In this document: piece after piece, positions 42,591 to 50,845 of the stretch
Position numbering within the stretch: the first letter of the stretch is position 1
How the letters are laid out: each line of letters begins with the position of its first letter
Notes under the pieces: generated by a model
The model's input: only the letters and a program-made list of their open reading frames with translations
Told to the model about the DNA's origin: nothing
Databases searched by the model: none
Assembly: GCF_030010235.1 (NCBI RefSeq)
Contig: NZ_JASCRS010000002.1
Coordinates: forward strand, 62,001 to 126,000
Direction: 5' to 3'
DNA length: 64,000 nt
From: Leucobacter sp. UT-8R-CII-1-4
GTDB lineage: Bacteria > Actinomycetota > Actinomycetes > Actinomycetales > Microbacteriaceae
Translations under genes and position numbers: made by a program

Positions 42591-44111
42591 ATGAGCAATC
42601 AGCAGAGCAACCTGGGTATCAACACCCCCGGCAAGATCATCGCCGTGCACCTGAATTACCCCTCGCGCATCGCACAGCGCGGTCGCACCCCCGAGTTTCC
42701 GAGCTACTTCTTCAAACCAGCCAGCTCACTCGCAGCCACAGGCGGCACCGTCGAACGGCCACTCGGCACCGAACTTCTCGCATTCGAGGGTGAAGTCGCA
42801 CTCGTAATTGGCAAACCAGCGCGCTGGGTCTCCCCCGAAGACGGTTGGCAGCATGTGGCGCAGATCACCGCGGCCAACGACCTCGGCCTCTACGATCTGC
42901 GCGCAGCAGACAAAGGCTCAAACGTGCGCAACAAGGGCGGCGACGGCTACACACCGATCGGGCCAGTAGCGTTGAGCACAGACGGCATCGGCCAAGATCA
43001 GTGGCGCGTGCGCACCTGGGTCAACGGTGAACTCGTGCAGAACGACACGAGCGACACCCTCAAATTCTCATTCGGGCAGCTCGTTGCCGACCTCTCACAG
43101 CACATGACGCTCGAGACCGGCGACGTCATTCTCACCGGCACTCCAGCCGGCAGCTCGGTGCTCGTACCAGGCGATGTCGTCGAAGTTGAGGTTGACGCAC
43201 CAACAGCGCCCGGCGCGCCAAGCACCGGCCGCCTCGTCACAACCGTCACCCAGGGCACACACGCTTTCGGCGACTTCGGCAACACACCAAAGGTTGATGA
43301 TCTACAGCGCATCGAAGCCTGGGGTTCCGAAGCAGAGCACACGGCAGCGGTTGCAGCCGGCCGCGCCACCCCGCTCGAAAGCGCCGCAGACAGCACAAGC
43401 AACCCCGCAAGCAGCCCGCTCACCACAGAGATTCGTGAGCTACTCAGCGGCGTCGCAGTTGCCACGGTCTCGGCAGCACTGCGCAAGCGCGGCTACGTCG
43501 ACATCTTCATTGATGGCGTGCACCCAAACCACGAGGGCGATCAGATCCTTGGCACCGCAAAGACCCTGCGTTTCATTCCGTTCCGCCCAGACCTGTTTAA
43601 GGCACACGGCGGCGGATTCAATGCCCAAAAGCGCGCCTTCGACACGGTAAACGAGGGTGAAGTGCTCGTTGTTGAAGCTCGCGGTGAACGCGGCACCGGC
43701 ACCGTAGGTGACGTGCTCGCACTGCGCGCTCAGGTGCGCGGCGCAGCAGGCATCGTCACCGACGGCGGCGTGCGCGACTACGCAGCCGTACAAGAATTCG
43801 ACATTCCTGTCTTCTCACAGGGCGCACACCCGAGCGTGCTCGGTCGACGCCACGTGCCGTGGGAGACCGACGTCACAATCGCATGCGGCGGCGCAGCCGT
43901 GCAGCCGGGCGACATCATCATGGGTGACCGCGACGGTGTCATTGTGATCCCTCCGTTCCTACTCGACGAGGTAGCTCGCGAATCAGCCGCGCAAGAAACA
44001 GCAGATGCTTGGGTAGCGGAACAGGTAGCCAAGGGCGCAGCAGTCGACGGCCTCTTTCCAATGAACGCCGAGTGGAAGGCCCGCTACGAGGCCGAAACCG
44101 GCAAAGCCTAG
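42591..44111 (+). CDS. hpaG: Fusion of an HpaG-type FAH domain and an RraA-like aldolase/decarboxylase domain
   Basis: 506 residues from ATG 42591 (an in-frame ATG at 42570 is possible). Residues about 12-230 are a fumarylacetoacetate-hydrolase fold with metal ligands in AFEGEVALVIGKP and ANDLGLYDLRAAD and the LTGTPAGSSVLVPGDVVEVEV end, as in HpaG isomerase/decarboxylase. After a Ser/Ala-rich linker, residues about 275-500 form an RraA/HMG-aldolase-like domain with the metal-site DGGVRD (Arg395, Asp396) and GDVLALRAQVRGAAGIVTDGG. Enterobacterial HpaG has two FAH domains instead. It should convert 5-carboxymethyl-2-hydroxymuconate to oxoheptenedioate; the RraA part may supply the decarboxylation. 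Confidence 0.85.
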   Translation: MSNQQSNLGINTPGKIIAVHLNYPSRIAQRGRTPEFPSYFFKPASSLAATGGTVERPLGTELLAFEGEVALVIGKPARWVSPEDGWQHVAQITAANDLGLYDLRAADKGSNVRNKGGDGYTPIGPVALSTDGIGQDQWRVRTWVNGELVQNDTSDTLKFSFGQLVADLSQHMTLETGDVILTGTPAGSSVLVPGDVVEVEVDAPTAPGAPSTGRLVTTVTQGTHAFGDFGNTPKVDDLQRIEAWGSEAEHTAAVAAGRATPLESAADSTSNPASSPLTTEIRELLSGVAVATVSAALRKRGYVDIFIDGVHPNHEGDQILGTAKTLRFIPFRPDLFKAHGGGFNAQKRAFDTVNEGEVLVVEARGERGTGTVGDVLALRAQVRGAAGIVTDGGVRDYAAVQEFDIPVFSQGAHPSVLGRRHVPWETDVTIACGGAAVQPGDIIMGDRDGVIVIPPFLLDEVARESAAQETADAWVAEQVAKGAAVDGLFPMNAEWKARYEAETGKA

Positions 44112-44139
44112 GCGAGAGATAGAGCACAAGGCACAGCAC

Positions 44140-44823
44140 ATGAGCAGCGAATCAAAAAGTGAGCAGGCATACCGCCTGGTACGCAGCCGCATCGATAGCG
44201 GCCAGTACGTACCAGGCTACCGCCTGGTGCTCGCGCCCATCGCCGCGGAGCTTGGCATGTCAGTGGTACCGGTACGCGAAGCGATCCGGCGCCTCGAGGC
44301 CGAGCAACTGGTGACGTTCGAGCGCAACGTCGGCGCGCAAGTCTCGCTCGTGAAAGAGACCGAGTATCTGCACACCATGCAGACCCTCGCACTCGTGGAA
44401 GGGGCCGCCACCGCGCTCGCGGCGCCCAACATCTCGGCAGATCAGATCCGCAGAGCTCGCGCCATCAACAACACGATGATCGAGTCGCTCAGTGCGTTTG
44501 ATCCAGCGCGATTTACCGAACTGAACCTCGAATTTCACAGTGTGCTCTTCGAAAGCTGCCCGAACCCGCACATTCTTGACCTCGTGCATCGCGGCTGGAA
44601 CCGCATGAAGGTGCTGCGAAATTCTTCGTTCAGCTTCGTGCCCGGCCGCGCGCAGCAGTCAGTTGAAGAACATGAGCGGATCTTGCAACTGATCGAGCAG
44701 CGGGCTGACCCCGCTGAAATCGAAGCGGTAGCACGCGCGCACCGCACCGCGACCCTCGACGCAGTACTCGCTTACTCGGACGAGCAGCACCGAGCAAACG
44801 AACGCGTGCCGGCGAGCGCCTAA
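44140..44823 (+). CDS. GntR-family (FCD) transcriptional regulator of the hpa cluster
   Basis: 227 residues. The winged helix is at residues about 5-70 (RLVLAPIAAELGMSVVPVREAIRRLEAEQLVTFERN) and the all-helical FCD effector domain follows (about 85-215) with the metal-site Asp/His pattern (ELNLEFHSVLF, HRTATLDAVLAY). It starts 28 bases after hpaG and precedes hpaE on the same strand. It is the likely repressor for the ATCGTATA sites at hpaH and hpaG. It is unrelated to the MarR-type HpaR of enterobacteria. Confidence 0.9.
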   Translation: MSSESKSEQAYRLVRSRIDSGQYVPGYRLVLAPIAAELGMSVVPVREAIRRLEAEQLVTFERNVGAQVSLVKETEYLHTMQTLALVEGAATALAAPNISADQIRRARAINNTMIESLSAFDPARFTELNLEFHSVLFESCPNPHILDLVHRGWNRMKVLRNSSFSFVPGRAQQSVEEHERILQLIEQRADPAEIEAVARAHRTATLDAVLAYSDEQHRANERVPASA

Positions 44824-44883
44824 TTCTGCACCACCAACACTTTTCTAAAACGTAATTCATCCAACTATCTGACTGGAGAAATA

Positions 44884-46383
44884 ATGACCCACATTAAGCC
44901 CACCGGGCTCCCCGAGAAGATCCAGCACTTTATCGACGGCAAGTTCGTTGATTCAATCGGTGGCGAGGAGTTTGACGTAATCGAACCCGTCACCAACGAG
45001 GTCTACATCAAGTCGGCATCGGCTCAGCCCGCCGATGTAGAGCTCGCTGTCGCCGCAGCGAAGCGCGCGTTCAAAGAGGGTCCATGGCCGACCATGCTGC
45101 CACGCGAGCGCTCGCGCATTCTGCACAAGATCGCCGACATTATCGAGACCCGCGACGACCAGCTCGCACTCATCGAAAGCTGGGACTCAGGCCTGCCAAT
45201 CACTCAGGCAAAGGGCCAGGCGCGACGCGCTGCTGAGAACTTCCGTTTCTTTGCAGACCTCATCGTTTCGCAGCACGACAACGTCACGAAGGTTCCCGGC
45301 CGCCAGATCAACTACGTAAACCGCAAGCCAATCGGCGTCGCCGGCTTGATCACCCCCTGGAACGTTCCGTTCATGCAGGAGTCGTGGAAGCTCGCGCCCG
45401 CGATTGCAACCGGCAACACTGTTGTGCTCAAACCAGCAAGCTACACCCCACTTTCGGCAGCACTCTGGCCAGAGATCTTCCGCGAGGCCGGTCTGCCAGA
45501 CGGTGTCTTCAACCTGATCCTTGGCTCGGGTGGCGTCGCCGGCGACGCGCTCGTGAAGCACCCAGATGTGCCACTGATCTCCTTCACAGGTGACAGCTCA
45601 ACTGGTGCGATGCTCTCGACCAACGCGGCTCCTTTCCTGAAGGGTCTCTCACTCGAACTTGGCGGCAAGAGCCCCTCGATCGTGTTCGCAGACGCAGACC
45701 TCGAAGAGGCACTCGACGCCACCGTGTTCAGCGTGTTCAGCCTGAACGGTGAGCGCTGCACCGCAGGTTCGCGCGTGCTCGTTGAGCGCTCGATCTACGA
45801 CGATTTCGTGGCACGCTACGCAGAGCGTGCGAAGAACATTGTGGTCGGCTTGCCTTCTGATCCAGCGACCGAAGTTGGTGCACTTGTACACCCAAGCCAC
45901 TTCGAAAAGGTGATGAGCTACGTCGAGATCGGCAAGTCCGAGGGCCGCCTTGTTGCCGGTGGCGGTCGCCCAGAGGGCTTCCCCGAGGGCAACTACGTGG
46001 CGCCAACGGTGTTCGCTGATGTGGCGCCAGACGCACGTATCTTCCAGGAAGAAATCTTCGGCCCGGTCGTCGCGATCACCCCGTTCGACACCGACGAAGA
46101 AGCTCTTGAGCTCGCAAACGACACCAAGTACGGCCTCGCAGCCTACGTCTGGACCTCGAACCTGAAGCGCGCACACAACTTTGCGCACGGCATCGAGTCG
46201 GGCATGGTGTGGCTGAACTCGAACAACGTTCGCGACCTGCGCACCCCGTTCGGCGGCGTGAAGGCATCGGGCCTTGGCCGTGAGGGCGGCTACCGCTCGA
46301 TCGACTTCTACACCACGCAGCAGTCGATTCAGGTCACCCTGAATGAGGCGCACTCGCCTCGCTTCGGCGCGGGCGGCAAGTAA
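44884..46383 (+). CDS. hpaE: 5-carboxymethyl-2-hydroxymuconate semialdehyde dehydrogenase
   Basis: 499 residues (ribosome site TGGAGAA). NAD-dependent ALDH that oxidises the ring-cleavage product to the dicarboxylate. Seen: AGLITPWNVPFMQESWKLAPAI, the FTGDSSTGAM cofactor loop, LELGGKSPSIVFADADLEEAL, and catalytic Cys292 in NGERCTAGSR. Context between the GntR regulator and hpaD supports the specific role. It shares low similarity in frame and motifs with the 36666-38069 ALDH, so they are not recent duplicates. Confidence 0.93.
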   Translation: MTHIKPTGLPEKIQHFIDGKFVDSIGGEEFDVIEPVTNEVYIKSASAQPADVELAVAAAKRAFKEGPWPTMLPRERSRILHKIADIIETRDDQLALIESWDSGLPITQAKGQARRAAENFRFFADLIVSQHDNVTKVPGRQINYVNRKPIGVAGLITPWNVPFMQESWKLAPAIATGNTVVLKPASYTPLSAALWPEIFREAGLPDGVFNLILGSGGVAGDALVKHPDVPLISFTGDSSTGAMLSTNAAPFLKGLSLELGGKSPSIVFADADLEEALDATVFSVFSLNGERCTAGSRVLVERSIYDDFVARYAERAKNIVVGLPSDPATEVGALVHPSHFEKVMSYVEIGKSEGRLVAGGGRPEGFPEGNYVAPTVFADVAPDARIFQEEIFGPVVAITPFDTDEEALELANDTKYGLAAYVWTSNLKRAHNFAHGIESGMVWLNSNNVRDLRTPFGGVKASGLGREGGYRSIDFYTTQQSIQVTLNEAHSPRFGAGGK

Positions 46384-46443
46384 GCCCTAGCGGGCCCGGC
46401 AAGGAGCCGGCGGCAGCCGTGTCCAAATTCCATCGCGATCTTT

Positions 46444-46481
46444 CGGTTTCGGGATGTGCACAATCGCATATCCCGAAACCG
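46444..46481 (+). promoter_or_regulatory. Strong inverted repeat between hpaE and hpaD
   Basis: Perfect 12-base arms CGGTTTCGGGAT/ATCCCGAAACCG (46444-46455, 46470-46481) with a 14-base loop, 61 bases after hpaE and 85 bases before hpaD. No T-run follows, so it could be a terminator, an mRNA-stabilising or processing hairpin, or an operator for a promoter of hpaD. Confidence 0.6.
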
Positions 46482-46566
46482 CGAGAACACAGGATCTGAA
46501 CACCGGCACCACCTCCGCACACAGACATCCACACGATTTACACACCATTACGCAAGGAAGCAGATC

Positions 46567-47709
46567 ATGGCAAAGCTCAATCAGAGTGACAAAACCTCAT
46601 CGGGTTTCTGGGTCACCAAAGAGGCACCCATTGAAACCAACAACCCAGTAGCGACCCCTACTTCGCCAGCACCAGATATTCTGCGCTGCGCCTACATGGA
46701 GCTCGTGGTCACTGACCTCGCCGCTTCGCGCCACTTCTACGTCGACGTGCTCGGCCTGTATGTGACCGAAGAGGACGATGAGACCATCTACCTTCGCTCG
46801 ACCGAAGAGTTCATTCACCACAACCTCGTGCTGCGCAAGGGCCCAGTCGCGGCAGTAGCAGTGTTCTCGTACCGCGTGCGTTCGGCCGAAGATCTCGACA
46901 AGGCAGTCGCGTTCTATACTGAGCTCGGTTGCGATGTACGCCGCAAGACCGAGGGCTTCGTCAAGGGAATCGGCGATTCGGTTCGTGTCGTTGATCCGCT
47001 CGGTTTCCCGTACGAGTTCTTCTTCCAGACCGAGCACGTTGAGCGCCTGTCGTGGCGTTACGATCTGCACACTCCGGGTGAGCTTGTGCGTCTTGACCAC
47101 TTCAACCAGGTTACCCCTGACGTGCCTCGCGCCGTGCGCCACTACCAGGATCTCGGCTTCCGCGTTACCGAGGACATTCAGGACGAAGAGGGCACCGTCT
47201 ACGCGGCTTGGCTTCGCCGCAAGCCAACCGTGCACGACACCGCTGCCACCGGTGGCGACGGTCCGCGAATGCACCACGTTGCGTTCGCGACCCACGAGAA
47301 GCACAACATTCTCGCAATCTGCGACAAGCTTGGCGCACTGCGTATGTCTGACCGTATCGAACGCGGCCCAGGCCGCCACGGCGTCTCGAACGCGTTCTAC
47401 CTGTACATCCTCGATCCAGACGGTCACCGCGTCGAGATCTACACCCAGGATTACTACACCGGCGACCCGGACAACCCTGTTGTCACCTGGGATGTGCATG
47501 ACAACCAGCGTCGCGACTGGTGGGGCAACCCGGTTGTTCCTTCGTGGTACACCGAGGCTTCGCTTGTGCTCGACCTCGACGGCAAGCCACAGCCAGTGAT
47601 CGCCCGTACCGACAACAGCGAAATGGCTGTCACCATCGGCGCCGACGGTTTCTCGTACACCCGTGAGGGCGACGAGGTGAAGGGCTTCAAGCTCGGCGAA
47701 ACGCTCTAG
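46567..47709 (+). CDS. hpaD: Homoprotocatechuate (3,4-dihydroxyphenylacetate) 2,3-dioxygenase
   Basis: 380 residues from ATG 46567 (GGAAG ribosome site). Type I extradiol dioxygenase of the Brevibacterium HPCD / Arthrobacter MndD type, with two repeats of vicinal-oxygen-chelate modules. Metal ligands are His178 (RLDHFNQ), His237 (MHHVAFAT) and Glu290 (HRVEIYT), and the acid-base His223 (TVHDTAA) is present; these line up with HPCD numbers plus 23, reflecting a 23-residue longer N-terminus. Iron or manganese cannot be told from sequence. Cleaves the ring proximal to the acetate side chain. Confidence 0.95.
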   Translation: MAKLNQSDKTSSGFWVTKEAPIETNNPVATPTSPAPDILRCAYMELVVTDLAASRHFYVDVLGLYVTEEDDETIYLRSTEEFIHHNLVLRKGPVAAVAVFSYRVRSAEDLDKAVAFYTELGCDVRRKTEGFVKGIGDSVRVVDPLGFPYEFFFQTEHVERLSWRYDLHTPGELVRLDHFNQVTPDVPRAVRHYQDLGFRVTEDIQDEEGTVYAAWLRRKPTVHDTAATGGDGPRMHHVAFATHEKHNILAICDKLGALRMSDRIERGPGRHGVSNAFYLYILDPDGHRVEIYTQDYYTGDPDNPVVTWDVHDNQRRDWWGNPVVPSWYTEASLVLDLDGKPQPVIARTDNSEMAVTIGADGFSYTREGDEVKGFKLGETL

Positions 47710-47725
47710 GCAATCACCGAATTTG

Positions 47726-47768
47726 GCCGGGTGTGCTGTTCCCCCACGGAGCGGTGCACCCGGCTTTT
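47726..47768 (+). terminator. Terminator of hpaD
   Basis: Eight-base stem GCCGGGTG/CACCCGGC (47726-47733, 47757-47764) with further weak pairing and TTTT directly after. It closes the hpa cluster. Confidence 0.75.
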
Positions 47769-47805
47769 GCGTTGGATCGCCGGGCCCGGCTGCGTGACGC
47801 AGAGT

Positions 47806-48345
47806 CTAGTGCGACATCAGCAACATGGCGATGAGCATGGCAGCCATCGCACCCATCTCGACCGCCATGAGACGCTGACGACCGGCAATAGCGCGCACAA
47901 GAAACCAGAGCAATACCGCGCTCAAGAGCCAGGCCAACACAATCGGCACCGCGAGAAAAGCGGATCCACCGTGCCCAGTGTGCCCTGAAGCCGCGGCGTT
48001 CGTTCCCGAGTGCCCGAGCACGAGCCAGCCCATCACAGGGTAGGCCAGGGCTGCCGCGATCATGGCACCCGAGGCGCTGTGCCGCGCCGAGGCTGCCGGC
48101 GGTGCGGCCTCGAGCTTGGCGAGCTGGCGTGGCTCAAGTCTCATTTGCAGCCCGATCAGCATGCCACTCACCATGAGCGCGATTGCCCAAAGCATTGGCG
48201 GCACAAGTGACAGTGCGGCCAGGTCGATCATTGCGATGAGCATGAGTGCTGCCGCAGAAATGGCGATCCACCGCCGAGAATATAGGGCACCACCGAGACA
48301 CGCGGCACCCGACGCTACCATTACGGCGCTCGCGAGAGGAATCAT
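47806..48345 (-). CDS. Polytopic membrane protein of unknown function, His-containing loop
   Basis: 179 residues from ATG 48345, with GGGAGGT directly upstream; the open frame continues upstream without a site. About five hydrophobic helices (residues 5-25, 26-45, 48-66, 95-112, 125-175 in two). A loop HSGTNAAASGHTGHGGS carries three His and faces outward by the charge pattern. Met and Ala rich C-terminus. Small His-rich polytopic proteins of this sort appear near metal genes, but nothing here proves that. No family recognised. Confidence 0.7.
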   Translation of the reverse strand: MIPLASAVMVASGAACLGGALYSRRWIAISAAALMLIAMIDLAALSLVPPMLWAIALMVSGMLIGLQMRLEPRQLAKLEAAPPAASARHSASGAMIAAALAYPVMGWLVLGHSGTNAAASGHTGHGGSAFLAVPIVLAWLLSAVLLWFLVRAIAGRQRLMAVEMGAMAAMLIAMLLMSH

Positions 48346-48486
48346 GGTGGTACCTCCCCCTCGCGGCCCCGCGGTGCATCGTTGCCGAGCACACGCGCGC
48401 TCGTTGTTTTCTATCTTGGCGTGAGAACTGCTGCGGCAGCGTGGTTCTCGCTTGGCGTGCGCGCTGAGCACAGCACTGCGCCCGCT

Positions 48487-48558
48487 TGGTCAAGTGGTCA
48501 TGCGGTCAAGAGGCCGAGCGGTCGGGCGGTCGGGCGGTCAAGCGACCGGGTGGTCAAG
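48487..48558. repeat. Tandem GGTCGGGC/GGTCAAG-type repeats
   Basis: Seven-to-eight-base words built on GCGGTC (GGTCAAG, GGTCATGC, GGTCGGGC, GGTCGGGC, GGTCAAG) repeated over about 70 bases between the membrane gene and the end of the TetR gene. Likely simple-sequence expansion; no gene lies in it. Confidence 0.65.
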
Positions 48559-48581
48559 CTCCAGCCGAACCGCGGGTCGCG

Positions 48582-49199
48582 CTAGTGCGTGGCGTCTGCA
48601 CCAGGCCAACGCACCCCTAGCGCGAGTTCGGCGTAGCTGCGCACCGCAGCTCGGCACTCTTCGCGCGGGGTCGGATCGCCAGCGAGCGGGTAAAGGTCGT
48701 AGGCATCTTCGAGCGCAACAAGATTTCGCGCGATCATGCCCGCCGGTGAGGCAAGGGTGAACTCGCCTGTGCCCGCACCAATCTCGATCAATGCACGGTA
48801 GAGCATTATCTGCCGTTCGGTGAGCGCACGGTGCACTGGTCGATACTCGGGATACTCACCGAGCAATGCGACACTCTCATAGACCTGGCGCAACTCATCA
48901 CTGATCTGGTCAGGTACACCCGCCTCAATCATTGCGAACACGCGCTCAGTGGCGCTTACTGGGCGGTCGAGAATGGCTTGCCGTTGCTCGGCGAACTGAT
49001 TCATCGCGCCGGCGATTGCCGTCATCTGCAATTCGTTCAGCGTCGCAAAGTAGTGCAGCACATTTGCGGGACTCATCTCAGCTTCTGCCGCGACTGCTCG
49101 TACATTGATCGCACGGCGAGGATTCGCTCGAGCGACGCGCCAGAACGCCTGGATGATTTCATCCCGGCGTTCTAGGCGTCTGCGCGCTGTTGCGTTCAC
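48582..49199 (-). CDS. TetR-family transcriptional regulator
   Basis: 205 residues, GTG start. N-terminal HTH at about residues 10-55 (INVRAVAAEAEMSPANVLHYFATLNELQ), then the helical TetR ligand domain. Nine bases separate its start from the end of the permease gene upstream on the same strand, so it is cotranscribed with the permease and probably regulates it from the divergent promoter region 50694-50845. Confidence 0.88.
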   Translation of the reverse strand: MNATARRRLERRDEIIQAFWRVARANPRRAINVRAVAAEAEMSPANVLHYFATLNELQMTAIAGAMNQFAEQRQAILDRPVSATERVFAMIEAGVPDQISDELRQVYESVALLGEYPEYRPVHRALTERQIMLYRALIEIGAGTGEFTLASPAGMIARNLVALEDAYDLYPLAGDPTPREECRAAVRSYAELALGVRWPGADATH

Positions 49200-49208
49200 G
49201 GCACCAGC

Positions 49209-50693
49209 TTATTCGTTTGCTTCGGCTGCTTGCACTGTGACGCTCTCGGTGAGTCCGGCGTAGTAGTTGGGCTTGCGCTTTTTCAGCACGAGGCCAACCA
49301 CGATGCCGCCGATAAACAGGATTGGAGTTGGCAAAAGCAGCACCTGGTTGATTGGCCCCTCAAGGCCGGTCACAATTTCGAAGTTTGTCACGATCAGGAA
49401 GTAACCGATAATCAAGCCGATGGCTCCAATTGCGGGGGCGATGGTGACTCGCCAAACGCTGTGTCCGCGGCGATCCTTAATGAAGTACCAGAACACTGCA
49501 ACCGCAGCACAGGCTTGCGCAAAGACAAGCCCCTGTACGCCCGTCGCGTAGGTCCATAGCGCGAGTCCGAGAAAAGGATCAGCGTTGAGCGCGATAGCAA
49601 TGACAACTGCGACTAGCGAGATTGCGGAGAGGGTGAGACTTGAAACGGCTGGGGCGCCGGTGCGCGGTGAGGTGCGGCTGAGGGCGCGTGGGAGCAGTCC
49701 TTCACGTCCGAGCGAGAAGAAGTAGCGAGTGCAGGCGTTGTGGAAGGAAAGCACGCAGGCGAAAAAGCTGGTCACGATCAGAATTTTCATCACGAATGCT
49801 GCCCAGGCTCCTGCGAGGTCACCGGTACCGGCAATCACCATGGTTTCGAACGCGTCACTGCGTGCGAGTTCGACCACGCCGTCGGCTCCGAAGGCGACGG
49901 TGAGAATCCAGAAGGTGAAGGCGTAGAAAAGCGCTAGAAACGCGACTGCGATGATCGTGGCCCGTGGCACCGTGCGCTCGGGGCGTTTTGCTTCTTCAGC
50001 GTAGATCGCGGTGCTCTCAAAGCCGAGGTATGCACCAAAGCCCATCACAAACAGAGCTCCTGCACCGGTTGCGAAGAAGACATTCTGCGGGTCGAATGAG
50101 GCAAAGCTCCATTGCTCTGGGCCACCGTTTGCGAGCGCTGCGAAGGCGAGCACGAGCAAGATGCCCACTTCGAGGGTGAGCAGCACCGCGAGCACTTTCG
50201 CGCCTACATCGATTTTGTTGTAGCCAAGAATGGCGACGATGATGACCGCCGCAATCGAGTAGAAGCCCCAGGGCAGGTCGAGGCCGAAGAGCTCTAAGAA
50301 TGTGAACTGCGCGAAGAATCCGATAAAGCCGTAGAAGCAGATCACCAATGCGATGTAGGCGAAAACGGTCACCGATGAAACGGCTAGGCCAACCGGTTTG
50401 CCGAGCCCTTTAGAAACATAGGCGTAAAAAGCGCCAGCATTTCGAACGCTTTTTGACATGGCGGTAAAGCCCAGCGCGAAGCAAATGAGCACTGCTCCGG
50501 CGAACAGAATCGCTCCTGGAGCCCCGATGCCACCCATACGAAACGAGGTCACCGCGCCGCTTACTACGACGGTGAGTGGAGCTGCCGCCGAGATCACAAA
50601 AAAGACGATGTCCCAGGTGCCTAGCCGGTTTTTTGCGAGGGTTGCGTTTGGCGATCCCCCGCCCGGCTCCGTTGAAATTGTGGTGGCGTTCAT
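49209..50693 (-). CDS. APC-family amino acid/amine permease
   Basis: 494 residues with about 12 to 13 hydrophobic spans. Signature elements are the first helix (GTWDIVFFVISAAAPLTVVV), the ARNAGAFYAYVSKGLG-type segment (RNAGAFYAYVSKGLGKPVG) and FGAYLGFESTAIYAEEAKRPERTVPRA. It shares many of these phrases with the permease at 56603-58078 (NAGxFYAxxxKGLGK, GFExTAxxxEEAKxPxxTxPRA), so the two are paralogs. Divergent from the peptidase genes; likely imports an amino acid, peptide product or amine. Confidence 0.92.
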   Translation of the reverse strand: MNATTISTEPGGGSPNATLAKNRLGTWDIVFFVISAAAPLTVVVSGAVTSFRMGGIGAPGAILFAGAVLICFALGFTAMSKSVRNAGAFYAYVSKGLGKPVGLAVSSVTVFAYIALVICFYGFIGFFAQFTFLELFGLDLPWGFYSIAAVIIVAILGYNKIDVGAKVLAVLLTLEVGILLVLAFAALANGGPEQWSFASFDPQNVFFATGAGALFVMGFGAYLGFESTAIYAEEAKRPERTVPRATIIAVAFLALFYAFTFWILTVAFGADGVVELARSDAFETMVIAGTGDLAGAWAAFVMKILIVTSFFACVLSFHNACTRYFFSLGREGLLPRALSRTSPRTGAPAVSSLTLSAISLVAVVIAIALNADPFLGLALWTYATGVQGLVFAQACAAVAVFWYFIKDRRGHSVWRVTIAPAIGAIGLIIGYFLIVTNFEIVTGLEGPINQVLLLPTPILFIGGIVVGLVLKKRKPNYYAGLTESVTVQAAEANE

Positions 50694-50731
50694 GTCAGAC
50701 TCCTTTGTCTCCCCTTAGCCTCTTATCATTA

Positions 50732-50742
50732 GAACAATGTTC
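50732..50742. promoter_or_regulatory. Operator candidate GAACAATGTTC (first of two)
   Basis: In the 152-base divergent region between the permease and the P1 peptidase. An 11-base palindrome; a related AAACAACGTTC lies at 50798-50808 near the peptidase start. Both resemble GAACAATTGTTC at 33341. One of the two flanking TetR proteins could bind here. Confidence 0.5.
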
Positions 50743-50797
50743 AGAAGCTTTCATTTTTGTACAGGCCTGGCATAGTCTAAACACAAGATCTAATATT

Positions 50798-50808
50798 AAA
50801 CAACGTTC
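50798..50808. promoter_or_regulatory. Operator candidate AAACAACGTTC (second of two)
   Basis: Seven or more of its bases match the palindrome at 50732; lies 37 bases before the peptidase ATG, so binding would block that promoter. Spacing of the two sites is 66 bases. Confidence 0.4.
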
Positions 50809-50845
50809 AATCTTTTTGAATTTGCTAAGAGAACTCGAGAGGTCA

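Noticed and set aside
46597-47499. 300-codon minus-strand ORF opposite hpaD
   Set aside because: Antisense to a complete dioxygenase whose metal ligands line up exactly; no independent support.
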